Assembly (NCBI RefSeq): GCF_018531195.1
Contig: NZ_JAHDYS010000008.1
Location: 124,001 to 188,000, forward strand
Direction: 5' to 3'
DNA length: 64,000 bases
DNA from: Pelotalea chapellei
Lineage (GTDB): Bacteria > Desulfobacterota > Desulfuromonadia > Geobacterales > Pseudopelobacteraceae
This document shows positions 1-9,094 of this stretch, one piece after another. The notes below the pieces were generated by a model. The model saw only the letters and a list, made by a program, of their open reading frames with translations, did not search any database and was not told the origin of the DNA. A program made the translations under genes and the position numbers. Numbering within the stretch: position 1 is the stretch's first letter; each line of letters opens with the position of its first letter.

Positions 1-363
1 GGCACGTAAGGCGTCAAAATTGCGAACATGACCCTGGACCCAGGCATTGGCTAAGGAAGATATGCTTGACTGCTTGCAAAGAACGATTTTGTCATTTTCC
101 AGTGCAGGTGAAACAATATTTTTGAAGATCTCAGCTCGAACGGCGCATTCCAGGAAAAAGTCGGCGCGTACATCCTTGCCGAAGGGCCAGTTAAGAAACG
201 TCTCCATTCCCAGTTCTTTAACCCTTCCCGAATCAGGATTTGCACATTCTATGACATCATATTTGCTTTCGACCAACGCCTTGTGCAGTCCCACAATACC
301 TGCTTTGACCTGCTGGCCGGAGCCGCTGATGCCCTCGATAACTATAAATTTACCTTTTCTCAC
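1..363 (-). CDS. Thymidylate-kinase-like P-loop protein (N-terminal part, runs off the window)
   Basis: The reading frame is open from a GTG at 361-363 to the window edge and shows the first 121 residues. A GAGGAGG ribosome site lies just upstream. The opening (KFIVIEGISGSG, then a helix and a second strand) matches the N-terminus of thymidylate/deoxynucleoside kinases, which phosphorylate dTMP for DNA synthesis. The P-loop reads GISGSGQQ, where active enzymes have GK(S/T)T, so the phosphate-binding lysine is replaced by glutamine. This may therefore be a non-catalytic or altered relative rather than the cell's Tmk. It lies downstream of the carboxylase genes, separated by a hairpin. The family call is fairly safe; the function is not. 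Confidence 0.6.
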   Translation of the reverse strand, partial: MRKGKFIVIEGISGSGQQVKAGIVGLHKALVESKYDVIECANPDSGRVKELGMETFLNWPFGKDVRADFFLECAVRAEIFKNIVSPALENDKIVLCKQSSISSLANAWVQGHVRNFDALRA

Positions 364-422
364 TGTATCCTCCTCTGCTCATTGGTTTATGTACGTTTGA
401 CTGAAGTTGCCTTCGGCTGAAA

Positions 423-456
423 CGACTGACCCCGTCTTTTCAGACAGGGTCAGTCG
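423..456 (-). terminator. Hairpin downstream of the biotin carboxylase gene
   Basis: A 10 bp perfect stem (423-432 with 447-456) continues as 4 more bp (434-437 with 442-445) after one mismatch. It lies between the carboxylase stop at 501 and the kinase-like start at 363. The U-tract on the minus strand is weak, so it could be an attenuator or an RNA-stabilising hairpin instead of a strong terminator. Confidence 0.5.
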
Positions 457-500
457 GAACACCAAGGGCTGAAATCAGCCCGGTGAAAGCACCGACCCGA

Positions 501-3377
501 TTATAGAACAGCCTTCAGATATGTAGTGGTCTGCTCGCGCTTGACGAGACGGATCTCTTCAGGGTTGACTTCCACGAACTTCTCATCCGGGGTTACCTTG
601 AATAATGGCTGACCCTTCTGAACAATGCTACCGTCAGCACCCTGCATGATGATTTTGTCTATAGTACCGGAGAAGGTCGCCCGGACCGTGTTGAACATCT
701 TCATGACTTCGATGATATAAAGCGCCTGTCCCTTTTCAAAATGCATCCCTTCACTTACGAACAGCGGCAGGCCTGGAGCTTCCTGGCCGTAGTACATGCC
801 GCCGCAAATTGCCACGATCTCATCTGCTTTTGTGGCTGGAGGAGGAACCAGAACTTTCCTCATCTGTGTCTGTAGATCGGTGTCGTTCAACTCTTCCGGA
901 ATGGTGACTTCAAGATTGTCTTCCACTTTGAAGTCCCAGAAATTAACATTTTCAGCTACAAGGAACAGCATCCCGAGCAATTCCAGACCTGCTTCAAAGC
1001 CCATATGCGCCGAACGGATCTGACCCCATTCTTCGACGCTGAAGCCATCCTGAGGTTGTTCTTTGGTCAACAGGTCCGACAGTGTATCAAACTCGTGCAT
1101 GCCGAGATTGAAACGCTGTGACAGGGTGGAGTAGAAGCGAAGACCTTTTTGAAGTAGTTCGTTGTCATGGTCCCAGATCACGTCTGCAGCGGGGGCAGCC
1201 GTATCGTAGGTCATATTGAGATATTCGTAGGTATCAGCCAGGATAACAAAGGGATTATCATGCCAGACCACTTTGCCATTCTCCATGGTGAAGTTGTTGC
1301 GGTTGAGAGAAAGCCATCCGGACAGCAGGTGCGGATCTTCCAGAAGCTTGTCCATTGGTCGGGTGACCAAAGTACCTTTACGATCCAGAATTGACGACAT
1401 TTCCTTGGCCATTTTTGGATCATCAGGAAACAGGGCAGCCATTTTTTTTGCATAAGCTTTCTTCATCTGGATGAAGGCAAATAATGTGTCCAGGCGTCCC
1501 GCCTCTTCCTTCAATCGCCCAACCAGGGTCAGATACGGCACAACGAACCGGGTAGTTGGTTTTGCCATCACATTCTGACCAAGGAACCAGTTCACAAGCC
1601 CATAATGAAACTCAAGATTAGTCGCCAGATCACTTCCGCGGAGCACGGTTTTGCCGAGTACTTTGGAAAGATGCAAATAGCTGGCAAGACGATCTTCGCC
1701 CTTGGTGAGAAGCAGGGCGATATTGGAGTCATAGGCGCCAGCCACTTTGTAGCGCATGAACATGCCGGTGTCAGGGTTAACCAGGCAAATTCCCTGGTCA
1801 TCACGAATTTCGCCCTCGATGGGGGAAGACCAGTAGCGAATCATGCCGCCGGCATGAGGCGACAATGAAGAATCGGTTGCATTGAGACGCGCTTCGGCAG
1901 CTGCCTTGAATCGAAGAATCCGCTCTGGTTTGGGGAGTTTCTTTTTGTGGCGCGCCAACAGTGCCATCGCCTCAACCAGTGATTCGACGATGAAGAAGTC
2001 ATTTGGATCATCAGGGTTGGTGAACTTGAGGCTGTAGCAGAGTTCCGATACCCGGTGTTCAACCTGGATGCGGGTATTGACTTCCATGAAGTAGTAACGG
2101 TCACGGTCAACGATACATTCGAAGGTCGATGCGGAATCAAGGCCGACTGCCTGACCAAATTTGGTTGAATCCTCTTCCATGCGTCTGAGCACGTTCAAGT
2201 CGCTTTCCAGTGCCTTGACCTCAGCTGTTCGCCCAGCGTTCCTGGCTTTTTCTATGGCCTCTGTCAGCCCTTCCTGGGTCACTGAAATCTCGAGCAGTTT
2301 CTGCTCATGCATCTGCAAAGAACAGTCGCGACCACCCAAAGAAACGCACCACTCCCCGTTGCCGAGAAGCTGGATTTCATTGTGGCGGGTCTGCTCGATA
2401 TTCAGTTCGACGAGAACGTTCTTGTTGTCACCGATACCGTTGGCCTTGACTTCGTTCAGTACTTCACGAACTAGAGTTGGAGTGTCTGCGGCTGCTTCCT
2501 GGATATCGGCCTCAGAAGGATTTTCGAGCGAAAGAAGCGATGCACCCAGTATACGCTGGCCTTTACCGCCGCCGCCGCCAATGGCTTTGAGACGAATACG
2601 GCTGGCTGGGTACTCTTTGAACATGGCAACAACTTCGACCTGCACCTGGGCAGAAAGCTCTTCGATGGAATAGAGGTCAAGACCTTTATCGTAAGAGGCA
2701 TAAAGGATTTGATCCGCCAGATCTTCAAGAGAAGTCTCATCATCAAGAGCGTTGGCGTCAACGTCCAGTTTATGGAGGGTGATCAGTTCTTTGAGCTTAT
2801 CTCTGGTGCCATGCTTTTTAACCAGGGTGCGGGCAGTTACATTATTTATGCCTGGGGTGACGCTTACGCCAACCTGGAGAGCGGTTCGCTTGGCCTCATC
2901 CTTTTTGCCGGCATCGGCCTGGGTGCGAGAGTTAGGGCCAATGAAGTTCAGGCCGGCCTTCTCTATTGCCGCAACGAATTCTTCATCTTCCGCCATAAAG
3001 CCGTAACCGGCAAAGATGGAATCGTAACCGTTGTCTTTGGCGATTTGAATGATCTGCCCAATTCGTTCAACGCGTTCTTCCTTGCTGGCACCGGTGTAAT
3101 CAGGTACCCGATGGACGCGGTTGGAGTCGGTTAACTGGCGCAGTTCCGGAGCAAGGGCATTGGCATAGACAATGGAATCTTTTTCGGAAAGCAGAATGCC
3201 AAAATGGGTCATGCCCATCTCTTCGAAGACATCCATTGCTTCCTTGCGGATCGGCCCGCGACAGACGATCAGCGGCTTGAGGTCTTCGCAGGCGAATGAT
3301 CTCACCCAGGCTGAATCAGACGTGCCGAGGCGACGGTCGCGGTGAATCAGGGGGTTGTTCATGTACAGGTCGTTCAT
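501..3377 (-). CDS. Biotin carboxylase/biotin carboxyl carrier fusion subunit of an acyl-CoA carboxylase
   Basis: This 958-residue cytoplasmic protein would carboxylate its own biotin with ATP and bicarbonate and pass the carboxyl group to the partner carboxyltransferase encoded upstream. Residues ~30-160 are the biotin carboxylase N-domain. The ATP-grasp part shows a glycine-rich loop (IGGGGGKG), the HNEIQLLG strand and the EVNTRIQVEH catalytic motif. The C-terminal ~80 residues are a biotinyl domain with EVMKM, biotin-accepting lysine about residue 893. A middle region of about 350 residues is not ordinary biotin carboxylase. The start at 3377 is chosen because GGAG lies 9 bases upstream; an ATG at 3392 has no ribosome site. 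The substrate (propionyl-CoA, acetyl-CoA or other) cannot be read from sequence. Confidence 0.85.
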   Translation of the reverse strand: MNDLYMNNPLIHRDRRLGTSDSAWVRSFACEDLKPLIVCRGPIRKEAMDVFEEMGMTHFGILLSEKDSIVYANALAPELRQLTDSNRVHRVPDYTGASKEERVERIGQIIQIAKDNGYDSIFAGYGFMAEDEEFVAAIEKAGLNFIGPNSRTQADAGKKDEAKRTALQVGVSVTPGINNVTARTLVKKHGTRDKLKELITLHKLDVDANALDDETSLEDLADQILYASYDKGLDLYSIEELSAQVQVEVVAMFKEYPASRIRLKAIGGGGGKGQRILGASLLSLENPSEADIQEAAADTPTLVREVLNEVKANGIGDNKNVLVELNIEQTRHNEIQLLGNGEWCVSLGGRDCSLQMHEQKLLEISVTQEGLTEAIEKARNAGRTAEVKALESDLNVLRRMEEDSTKFGQAVGLDSASTFECIVDRDRYYFMEVNTRIQVEHRVSELCYSLKFTNPDDPNDFFIVESLVEAMALLARHKKKLPKPERILRFKAAAEARLNATDSSLSPHAGGMIRYWSSPIEGEIRDDQGICLVNPDTGMFMRYKVAGAYDSNIALLLTKGEDRLASYLHLSKVLGKTVLRGSDLATNLEFHYGLVNWFLGQNVMAKPTTRFVVPYLTLVGRLKEEAGRLDTLFAFIQMKKAYAKKMAALFPDDPKMAKEMSSILDRKGTLVTRPMDKLLEDPHLLSGWLSLNRNNFTMENGKVVWHDNPFVILADTYEYLNMTYDTAAPAADVIWDHDNELLQKGLRFYSTLSQRFNLGMHEFDTLSDLLTKEQPQDGFSVEEWGQIRSAHMGFEAGLELLGMLFLVAENVNFWDFKVEDNLEVTIPEELNDTDLQTQMRKVLVPPPATKADEIVAICGGMYYGQEAPGLPLFVSEGMHFEKGQALYIIEVMKMFNTVRATFSGTIDKIIMQGADGSIVQKGQPLFKVTPDEKFVEVNPEEIRLVKREQTTTYLKAVL

Positions 3378-3412
3378 TGGCTTTATCTCCATAAATTAAA
3401 TTCGAATCAGGA

Positions 3413-3521
3413 ATTCACCCCAGAGGCACAAAGGGAACTAAGATCTTCAGGCATAATATTGAGCCCAGTGCGTCATCTTCATCTTTGATTACCCCGTGCT
3501 CTCTGTGTCTCTGTAGTGAAT
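3413..3521. repeat. Inverted repeat with CAGAGGCACA-type arms
   Basis: The arms 3413-3436 and 3496-3521 are imperfect inverted copies of an ATTCAC...AGAG-CACA-AG motif, separated by about 60 bases. The element fills the gap between the two carboxylase genes. The motif type is a widespread REP-like intergenic repeat in bacteria; fragments of similar sequence recur around 7470-7590. Confidence 0.55.
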
Positions 3522-3528
3522 AAATTTT

Positions 3529-5253
3529 TTAGTGGAATTCACGCTGTGGTCCCATCATCGGGCCGGGTTTGTAGTGCCTCATCAGGAAGGCGATGTTCTC
3601 GCCCAGGACCTGACGCAGATCGGTTGGCATGACGATGGAGGAGATGGAGCCCAAAGCCAGACCTTCTCGAGGATTCATCAGCTCTTTTTCGTAACGCTGA
3701 TTCAAGGCAGCTTCCTGGAGCTTCAACCATTCGGCTGATTCTTTCTCGGCATCTTTCTTGGCAGATGCTGCATCCATGCCGCAATTGACGCGTTCTTCCG
3801 TTCCCTTCTTAATCATATCGGCAGCAGTTACCCTGATTTTGCGGACCTCATCCTTGTAAACAAACTCTTTACCTGCCGGTCCCATAACCGCGAGGCGCGT
3901 GGTGGGAAGTGCAAGCACCAGGTCTGCTCCGGTAGGGTAGTTGTTGTAGGAAGCATATGCTCCGCCGTAGGCATTGCGCAGAATCAGCAGGATGCGGGGG
4001 GTGCGCACGTCGACAATGGAATCAAGCATGGAGCGTCCGGCCTGAACTATTCCGCGTGATTCCTGCTCCCGTCCGGGAAGGAAACCGGTGGTATCTTCCA
4101 TGAAGATGATTGGAATATTATAGATATTGCAGAAGCGGACGAACCGGGCAATCTTGACCGCAGAGTCGCAATCGATCTGGCCCGAAGAAACGGCCGAATT
4201 GTTGGCAACAAATCCTACCACCTGACCGCCGAGGCGACCGAAGGCGGTGACGACTTCCTTGGCCCGCTCCGGCTGCAGTTCGAAATAATCGCCATGGTCG
4301 CAGATCTGCTGGATGATGATGGAGACATCGAAAGGAGTATTGAAGCCGGTCGGCGAATTAAAGGCTTTCTTGAGCAGGGTGTTAATTTCCCAGGTCTTGC
4401 GGTTGAGTGGATCGCTTGTGGACTGGAAAGGGGCTCCCAAGCTGTTGTTGTCGGGAATGTAGGAGAGCAGTCGCTTGGCAGTTCGCAGCGCAGCCACCTC
4501 GTCTGTAACGGTTAGGTCGGCAACTCCGGAGCGACCATGCACTTTTGGTCCACCCAGTTCTTCAGGGGTAATGTCCTCGCCAAGCACCGATTTGACAACC
4601 CCCGGTCCGGTAAGACCGAAGAAGGTGTCGTTAGGCTGGATTACGAAGCTGCCCTGGCGGGGAAGGTAGGAACCGCCGCCGGCGTTGAAGCCGAACATGC
4701 ACATGATGGAGGGTACTACGCCGCTGATCTTGCGTAGAGCGGTAAAGGCCTCGGCATAGCCGTCCAGACCTCCTACCCCGGCTGGTACAAAGGCGCCTGC
4801 AGAGTCATTCATGCCGATCAGCGGGATGCCCTTCTCGCCGGCCATGTTGAAGAGCTTGGCCAATTTGCTGCCGTTGGTGGCGTCGATGGAACCGGCTCGC
4901 ACGGTGAAATCGTGGCCATACACGGCCACATCACGTCCGTCGATGTTGAGGACGGCAGTAACAAGTGAAGCACCGTCCAGATTTTTGCCCCAGTTCTGAA
5001 AAAGGACGTTGGGCGCCTTGTCGGAAAGGATGCGCAGGCGCTCCCAGACCGTCATACGCTTTTTGAAATGCTGCTTTTCGATCTGGTCGATCTTTACCGA
5101 TTTGATCGGGCGCTGGATCAGCTCATAGCCTTCTTTCATGGCCTCTTCATAGCCACCAGTGGCTTTGGAGATCTCACCGGGAATATTGAATTCCAGCTTC
5201 TCGGGCGGATCAAACGGATTCTTCAGTTGCGGCTTGATTACATTATTGGACAT
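3529..5253 (-). CDS. Acyl-CoA carboxylase carboxyltransferase (beta-type) subunit
   Basis: This 574-residue protein has the two crotonase-fold halves of biotin-dependent carboxyltransferases (propionyl-CoA/methylcrotonyl-CoA carboxylase beta family) and would transfer the carboxyl group from biotin to an acyl-CoA. Visible signatures are the oxyanion-hole loops around [14 protein letters not shown] in the N-half and the [15 protein letters not shown] segment in the C-half. Length is slightly above the usual 510-550. It lies immediately upstream of the biotinylated subunit gene, so both probably form one enzyme. The start at 5253 fits an AAGG 9 bases upstream; the longer frame from 5271 would put the ribosome site inside the gene. 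An XRE-cupin gene upstream may control the pair. Confidence 0.88.
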   Translation of the reverse strand: MSNNVIKPQLKNPFDPPEKLEFNIPGEISKATGGYEEAMKEGYELIQRPIKSVKIDQIEKQHFKKRMTVWERLRILSDKAPNVLFQNWGKNLDGASLVTAVLNIDGRDVAVYGHDFTVRAGSIDATNGSKLAKLFNMAGEKGIPLIGMNDSAGAFVPAGVGGLDGYAEAFTALRKISGVVPSIMCMFGFNAGGGSYLPRQGSFVIQPNDTFFGLTGPGVVKSVLGEDITPEELGGPKVHGRSGVADLTVTDEVAALRTAKRLLSYIPDNNSLGAPFQSTSDPLNRKTWEINTLLKKAFNSPTGFNTPFDVSIIIQQICDHGDYFELQPERAKEVVTAFGRLGGQVVGFVANNSAVSSGQIDCDSAVKIARFVRFCNIYNIPIIFMEDTTGFLPGREQESRGIVQAGRSMLDSIVDVRTPRILLILRNAYGGAYASYNNYPTGADLVLALPTTRLAVMGPAGKEFVYKDEVRKIRVTAADMIKKGTEERVNCGMDAASAKKDAEKESAEWLKLQEAALNQRYEKELMNPREGLALGSISSIVMPTDLRQVLGENIAFLMRHYKPGPMMGPQREFH

Positions 5254-5406
5254 CGTGGCCATCCTTCCCATAAATGAAGTTATTAAATATCAACGCCATG
5301 CTTTTCCTGCCCATCCCAATCCTCCTGTTGTCGGTAACGTAAAATGGAAGTGAGGGGCACACGTAGGCATTCCAGAACCTCGCAGTGTGTCCCCCACGGG
5401 TTGATG
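5254..5406. other. Intergenic region with hairpin below the XRE-cupin gene
   Basis: No gene is seen. Bases 5354-5362 (GGGGCACAC) can pair with 5385-5394 with one bulge, giving a hairpin just after the regulator's stop on the minus strand, a possible weak terminator. The rest is the leader of the carboxyltransferase gene. Confidence 0.4.
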
Positions 5407-5970
5407 CTAACGGGTAACGACGGCCAGAACCTTGACTTCTGCTCCATCTTTAGAGAGCAGCCGGTGCTTGAGAGATGAATCGAAATAGACGCAGTCGCCT
5501 TCGTAAAGGGTAATCCGCTTGTCGTCCAGAATAAGTTCTGCTGTGCCTTTCATAACAAAAAGGAACTCTTCGCCATCATGACTGTAGGTATTCTCTTCCA
5601 GTACCTTTTCAGTCACCGTCAGGAGAAAGGGTTCCATTTTTTTATTCTGCTTATGGAAGGAGAGGGACTCGTAGGAATACCCCTGGCTGGTTCCTGCCCG
5701 GGATATGACTCTGGGAATAGCTTTGCGCTCATTGGCGCGGACAACTTCGAAGCGGCATTCCTCTTCATCTTCGGCGAAAAAAATGCCGATTTTTACATCG
5801 AAAAATTTAGCTATTTTTGAAAGAGTTGCTATGGGCGGGGATACATTGTTGTTTTCAATCTGTGAAATCAGCGCAGGCGAAAAACCGGTTTCCCTGGCCA
5901 CCGCCTGAAGAGTCAGTTTTTTGGCCAAGCGCAGTTTTTTTATTTTTGCTCCGATGTTGAAATCCATCAT
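5407..5970 (-). CDS. XRE-family transcriptional regulator with C-terminal cupin
   Basis: A 187-residue DNA-binding regulator. Residues ~8-62 are a helix-turn-helix of the XRE/Cro type (LTLQAVARETGFSPALISQIEN). Residues ~110-187 are a cupin barrel (HDGEEFLFVMKGTAELILDD...YEGDCVYF), which in this family senses a small ligand. It lies upstream of and on the same strand as the acyl-CoA carboxylase genes and downstream of the Fe-S protein gene, so it may regulate either. The ligand and operators are not visible. An alternative start one codon downstream makes little difference. Confidence 0.85.
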   Translation of the reverse strand: MMDFNIGAKIKKLRLAKKLTLQAVARETGFSPALISQIENNNVSPPIATLSKIAKFFDVKIGIFFAEDEEECRFEVVRANERKAIPRVISRAGTSQGYSYESLSFHKQNKKMEPFLLTVTEKVLEENTYSHDGEEFLFVMKGTAELILDDKRITLYEGDCVYFDSSLKHRLLSKDGAEVKVLAVVTR

Positions 5971-6058
5971 ACAGCCACCAGTTGAGGAATATAACCAGTT
6001 TTGATTGCGGCGTTTGTATACAATTTGCCCTCCAAAGTCAATAAATTTTCATTTCCAA

Positions 6059-6080
6059 TAAAAAAGGCCTGTAGCAGGCC
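6059..6080 (-). terminator. Rho-independent terminator of the Fe-S protein gene
   Basis: GGCCTG (6066-6071) pairs with CAGGCC (6075-6080) around a 3-base loop. On the minus strand the stem is followed by a run of six T. It lies about 80 bases after the stop of the Fe-S protein gene. Confidence 0.8.
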
Positions 6081-6161
6081 TAAAAAACTTTTATTATCAT
6101 TAAAAATGGTGTTAGTGCAGAGGAACAGTGCAGGTTTACGGCAGGAGGTAATAAAAAACGA

Positions 6162-7451
6162 TCATTGTTTGAGTAATCCGAGATTACGGCAGAGTATCTC
6201 CAGTGTATGCAGCACCTCTACGGATGAACCGTGCTGTTTGAGCCCATCGGAAAGCTGCATCATACAGCCGGGACAACCGGTAACTACCGCCTCGGCCTTG
6301 GTTGCCATAATGGCGTTGCTTTTAGCCTCGTTAATACTCATTGACGAACCATAGTGATAGACATTGAAGGTGCCGCCCAAGCCGCAACAGCGATCGGCAC
6401 CTTCCATCTCTACCAGTTCCACGCCGGGTGCCGCCTTGAGCAGTTGGCGCGGCTGGGTAGTAATTCCGCGGGTACGAAGATGGCAGGGGTCGTGATAGGT
6501 GATGTTTATCCTTTCTCCCGTGCCGGTTTCTTCCGGCTTAAGTCCCAGTTTATGCAGGAGCTGGGAAGCATCGACCGTCTTGGCTGCCAGAGCTTCAAGA
6601 CGGTTTTTCAGGTCAGGATTACGTTTTCCTACCACAAGCGGATAGAGGCGATGCAATGCTCCGCCGCAGGTGGCGCAGGCACTCATCACATAGTCCGCTT
6701 CGTAGCGCTCCATCTCATCAAGGTTCTTTTCAGCAAGTTCACGTACTGTCTTTAGGTCCCCGCCAGACATGCCCGGCAGACCGCAGCATTGTTGGCCTTT
6801 GGGGATGATGACCGTGCAGCCCAGGTGGCGGAAGAGAGCCAGTGTTGCCTCGCCCACCTGTGTATAAACAAAATTGGTCATGCAGCCGACGAAGAAGACA
6901 ATCCGCGGCTTGCCCGGTTCGCCAGGAATCACTTCGGGATGACGATCAATGAAGGGCGTTTTTGCAATGGCCGGAATATGGCGGCTGTTTCCCACAAAGG
7001 GTAGGGGAAAGCGCAGTCGCAGGCCTGATGTCTCGGGGACCTTCTTGAAGAAAAGCGGTCCCAGCACCGATGCCATCTTTGCCCCCATCTTCATGCGGGA
7101 ACGGTTCTTGATGACCTGGCCGACTGCCTGGTGAAATGTAGTCAGACCACGTTTCTGGGCAAGTGCTTCACGGGCGGCGATTACGATTTCGTCGGTGGGG
7201 ACTTCATTGGGGCACTTTTCAACACAGCTTCCGCACAACAGGCACTTTGACATCGCTTCATAGGTCTGGTCGTCCAGTTCCAGGTCGTCCTTCAATATAT
7301 GCTGTGCCAGGGCCACCTTGCCGCGGGCAACAGCCGGTTCACGACCGAAGGCACTGAAGGCGGGACAGTTGGCCCGGCAGGCTCCACACTTGACGCATTT
7401 TTTAAGCTGATCTTCAACCCGTTTGATGGGATCATTGTTTTGGTCGGACAT
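6162..7451 (-). CDS. GlcF/LutA-type iron-sulfur oxidoreductase subunit
   Basis: A 429-residue protein with two N-terminal 4Fe-4S ferredoxin motifs (CVKCGACRANCP and CLLCGSCVEKCP) and two CCG domains (CCGLPG...CATCGG and CCGLGG...CPGC). This is the architecture of the Fe-S subunit of glycolate or lactate oxidases and related D-2-hydroxyacid dehydrogenases, passing electrons from a flavin subunit to the quinone pool or a cytochrome. No flavin subunit gene lies inside the window next to it, so the substrate is open. The start at 7451 has AAAGG 7 bases upstream; the ATG at 7466 lacks one. A strong terminator follows. Confidence 0.85.
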   Translation of the reverse strand: MSDQNNDPIKRVEDQLKKCVKCGACRANCPAFSAFGREPAVARGKVALAQHILKDDLELDDQTYEAMSKCLLCGSCVEKCPNEVPTDEIVIAAREALAQKRGLTTFHQAVGQVIKNRSRMKMGAKMASVLGPLFFKKVPETSGLRLRFPLPFVGNSRHIPAIAKTPFIDRHPEVIPGEPGKPRIVFFVGCMTNFVYTQVGEATLALFRHLGCTVIIPKGQQCCGLPGMSGGDLKTVRELAEKNLDEMERYEADYVMSACATCGGALHRLYPLVVGKRNPDLKNRLEALAAKTVDASQLLHKLGLKPEETGTGERINITYHDPCHLRTRGITTQPRQLLKAAPGVELVEMEGADRCCGLGGTFNVYHYGSSMSINEAKSNAIMATKAEAVVTGCPGCMMQLSDGLKQHGSSVEVLHTLEILCRNLGLLKQ

Positions 7452-7710
7452 ATGAGAACCTTTCATAAAACAGAGGCACAGGGGAAACGGAACACTTAGA
7501 CAGGATAGCCCAAAACGTTCCGGAAAGACAATCCTTGAGATTTAAAAGTCTTGAAGGCGTATCTCGCGCGGAGTCGCAGAGCAACGCAGAGAAAGACTTG
7601 AGACAAAATCAGGCTTAGCCTCACGAAAATCCTCGAAAAGGCCGGAGTAACCTAAGCTCTGAGGTAATGCGAAGAAAAGAATTTTTGGCTGGAAAGCTCG
7701 CGTTTGCTCT
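7452..7710. other. Intergenic region with fragments of a CAGAG-type repeat
   Basis: No gene is supported. Short pieces resembling the repeat arms at 3413-3521 appear at about 7471-7485 (CAGAGGCACAGG) and 7570-7592 (GTCGCAGAGC, CGCAGAGAAAG). The region separates the Fe-S protein gene from trmFO. Confidence 0.45.
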
Positions 7711-9021
7711 TTATTCCTGCAGTGACATTTTCCATTCGTCCAGCATAACTAAAGCCCGTTCTGCCAGCTTTCCCCGTCGCTCTTTCTTTTTTACCCGACC
7801 GGGTAGGTCCGGGAACAGTCCGTAATTTACGTTCATCGGCTGGAAATGTCGGGTGTCTGCGTTGGTGATGTGTGCCATCAATGCACCCAGGGCAGTTTCC
7901 GGTGGCGGGACGACCTGGGCTTGGCCCGCCAGTAACCTGGCTGCGGTGAGGCCGGCGAGAAAGCCGCTGCCGGCTGATTCCACATACCCTTCTACTCCTG
8001 TGATCTGGCCGGCGAAAAAGATGCGTCCATCATTTTTCAGTTGCTGGCTCGGCAGCAGTATTGATGGCGCGTTGATGAAAGTGTTGCGGTGCATGGAGCC
8101 GAGTCTGACAAACTCGGCCTGCTCCAGTCCGGGAATCATCCGAAAGACCCTGCGCTGTTCCGGCCAGGTCAGCTTGGTCTGGAACCCTACAAGGTTGAAC
8201 ATGGTCTTTTCAAGATTTTCGGCCCTGAGTTGTATCACGGCATGCGGTTCTGCTCCGGTGCTTGGGTCAACGAGGCCGACCGGCTTCATGGGGCCAAAGC
8301 GGAGGGTTTCCACCCCTCGGGAGGCGATTTCTTCAACAGGCATGCATCCTTCGAAGTGCACGACCTTCTCGAAATCCCGCGCAGCCACTTTCTCTGCACC
8401 AAGCAATTCATTTACAAAGGCTACATATTCGGCTTCTGAGAGCGGACAGTTGAGGTAATCGTCACCATCCCCCTTGCCGTAGCGGGATGCCGCGAAGATT
8501 TTGCCCATATCCAGAGAATCTGCAGCCACAATCGGGGCAATTGCATCGTAAAAATAGAGCCGATCGCCGGTCAAGGCACTCAAAGCTGTCGCCAGGTTGT
8601 CGCTGGTAAGCGGTCCCGAGGCAATTATAACCATTCCTTCCGTGGGCAGCTCGTTCACCTCTCCAGGGATCAGGCGGATCAGAGGGTGGGCAGTGATTTT
8701 GGCTGTCACATAATCGGAGAACAGCTGCCTGTCGACTGCCAGTGCTCCGCCGGCTGGTACACGGGTAGCTTCTGCCGCTTCCATGATCAGAGAATTACAG
8801 CGGCGCAACTCTTCTTTGAGAAGGCCTACAGCATTTTCCAGCGAGTCTCCTCGCAGGGAGTTGGAGCAGACCAACTCGGCCAGGCCGGGCATGTGGTGGG
8901 CCGGTGAAAGTTTTTCAGGCTTCATTTCATGCAGAATGACTGAAACACCGCGCTGGGCGGCCTGCCAGGCAGCTTCGCAGCCGGCCAGACCTGCGCCGAT
9001 AATGGTTAATGTCTTGTTCAT
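7711..9021 (-). CDS. trmFO: Methylenetetrahydrofolate-tRNA-(uracil-5-)-methyltransferase TrmFO
   Basis: A 436-residue folate- and FAD-dependent enzyme that makes 5-methyluridine at position 54 of tRNA. The N-terminus carries the FAD-binding Rossmann signature ([14 protein letters not shown]), followed by the family's conserved [22 protein letters not shown] stretch (shown here in part) and the [13 protein letters not shown] region near the C-terminus. Length matches the family. The start at 9021 has GAGGTG upstream; the longer frame to 9114 would overlap the topA end. It sits in the dprA-topA-trmFO order known from many bacteria, here separated from topA by a hairpin. Confidence 0.95.
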   Translation of the reverse strand: MNKTLTIIGAGLAGCEAAWQAAQRGVSVILHEMKPEKLSPAHHMPGLAELVCSNSLRGDSLENAVGLLKEELRRCNSLIMEAAEATRVPAGGALAVDRQLFSDYVTAKITAHPLIRLIPGEVNELPTEGMVIIASGPLTSDNLATALSALTGDRLYFYDAIAPIVAADSLDMGKIFAASRYGKGDGDDYLNCPLSEAEYVAFVNELLGAEKVAARDFEKVVHFEGCMPVEEIASRGVETLRFGPMKPVGLVDPSTGAEPHAVIQLRAENLEKTMFNLVGFQTKLTWPEQRRVFRMIPGLEQAEFVRLGSMHRNTFINAPSILLPSQQLKNDGRIFFAGQITGVEGYVESAGSGFLAGLTAARLLAGQAQVVPPPETALGALMAHITNADTRHFQPMNVNYGLFPDLPGRVKKKERRGKLAERALVMLDEWKMSLQE

Positions 9022-9046
9022 GATATTGTCACACCTCGTAATAGAA

Positions 9047-9069
9047 AAGGCGGGGTGGTGCCCCGCCTT
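9047..9069 (-). terminator. Hairpin between topA and trmFO
   Basis: AAGGCGGGG (9047-9055) pairs perfectly with CCCCGCCTT (9061-9069) around a 5-base loop. On the minus strand TTTTCTA follows. It would end or attenuate topA transcription before trmFO. Confidence 0.75.
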
Positions 9070-9094
9070 GAATTTCCGCTTCTGAAAAAGGATA

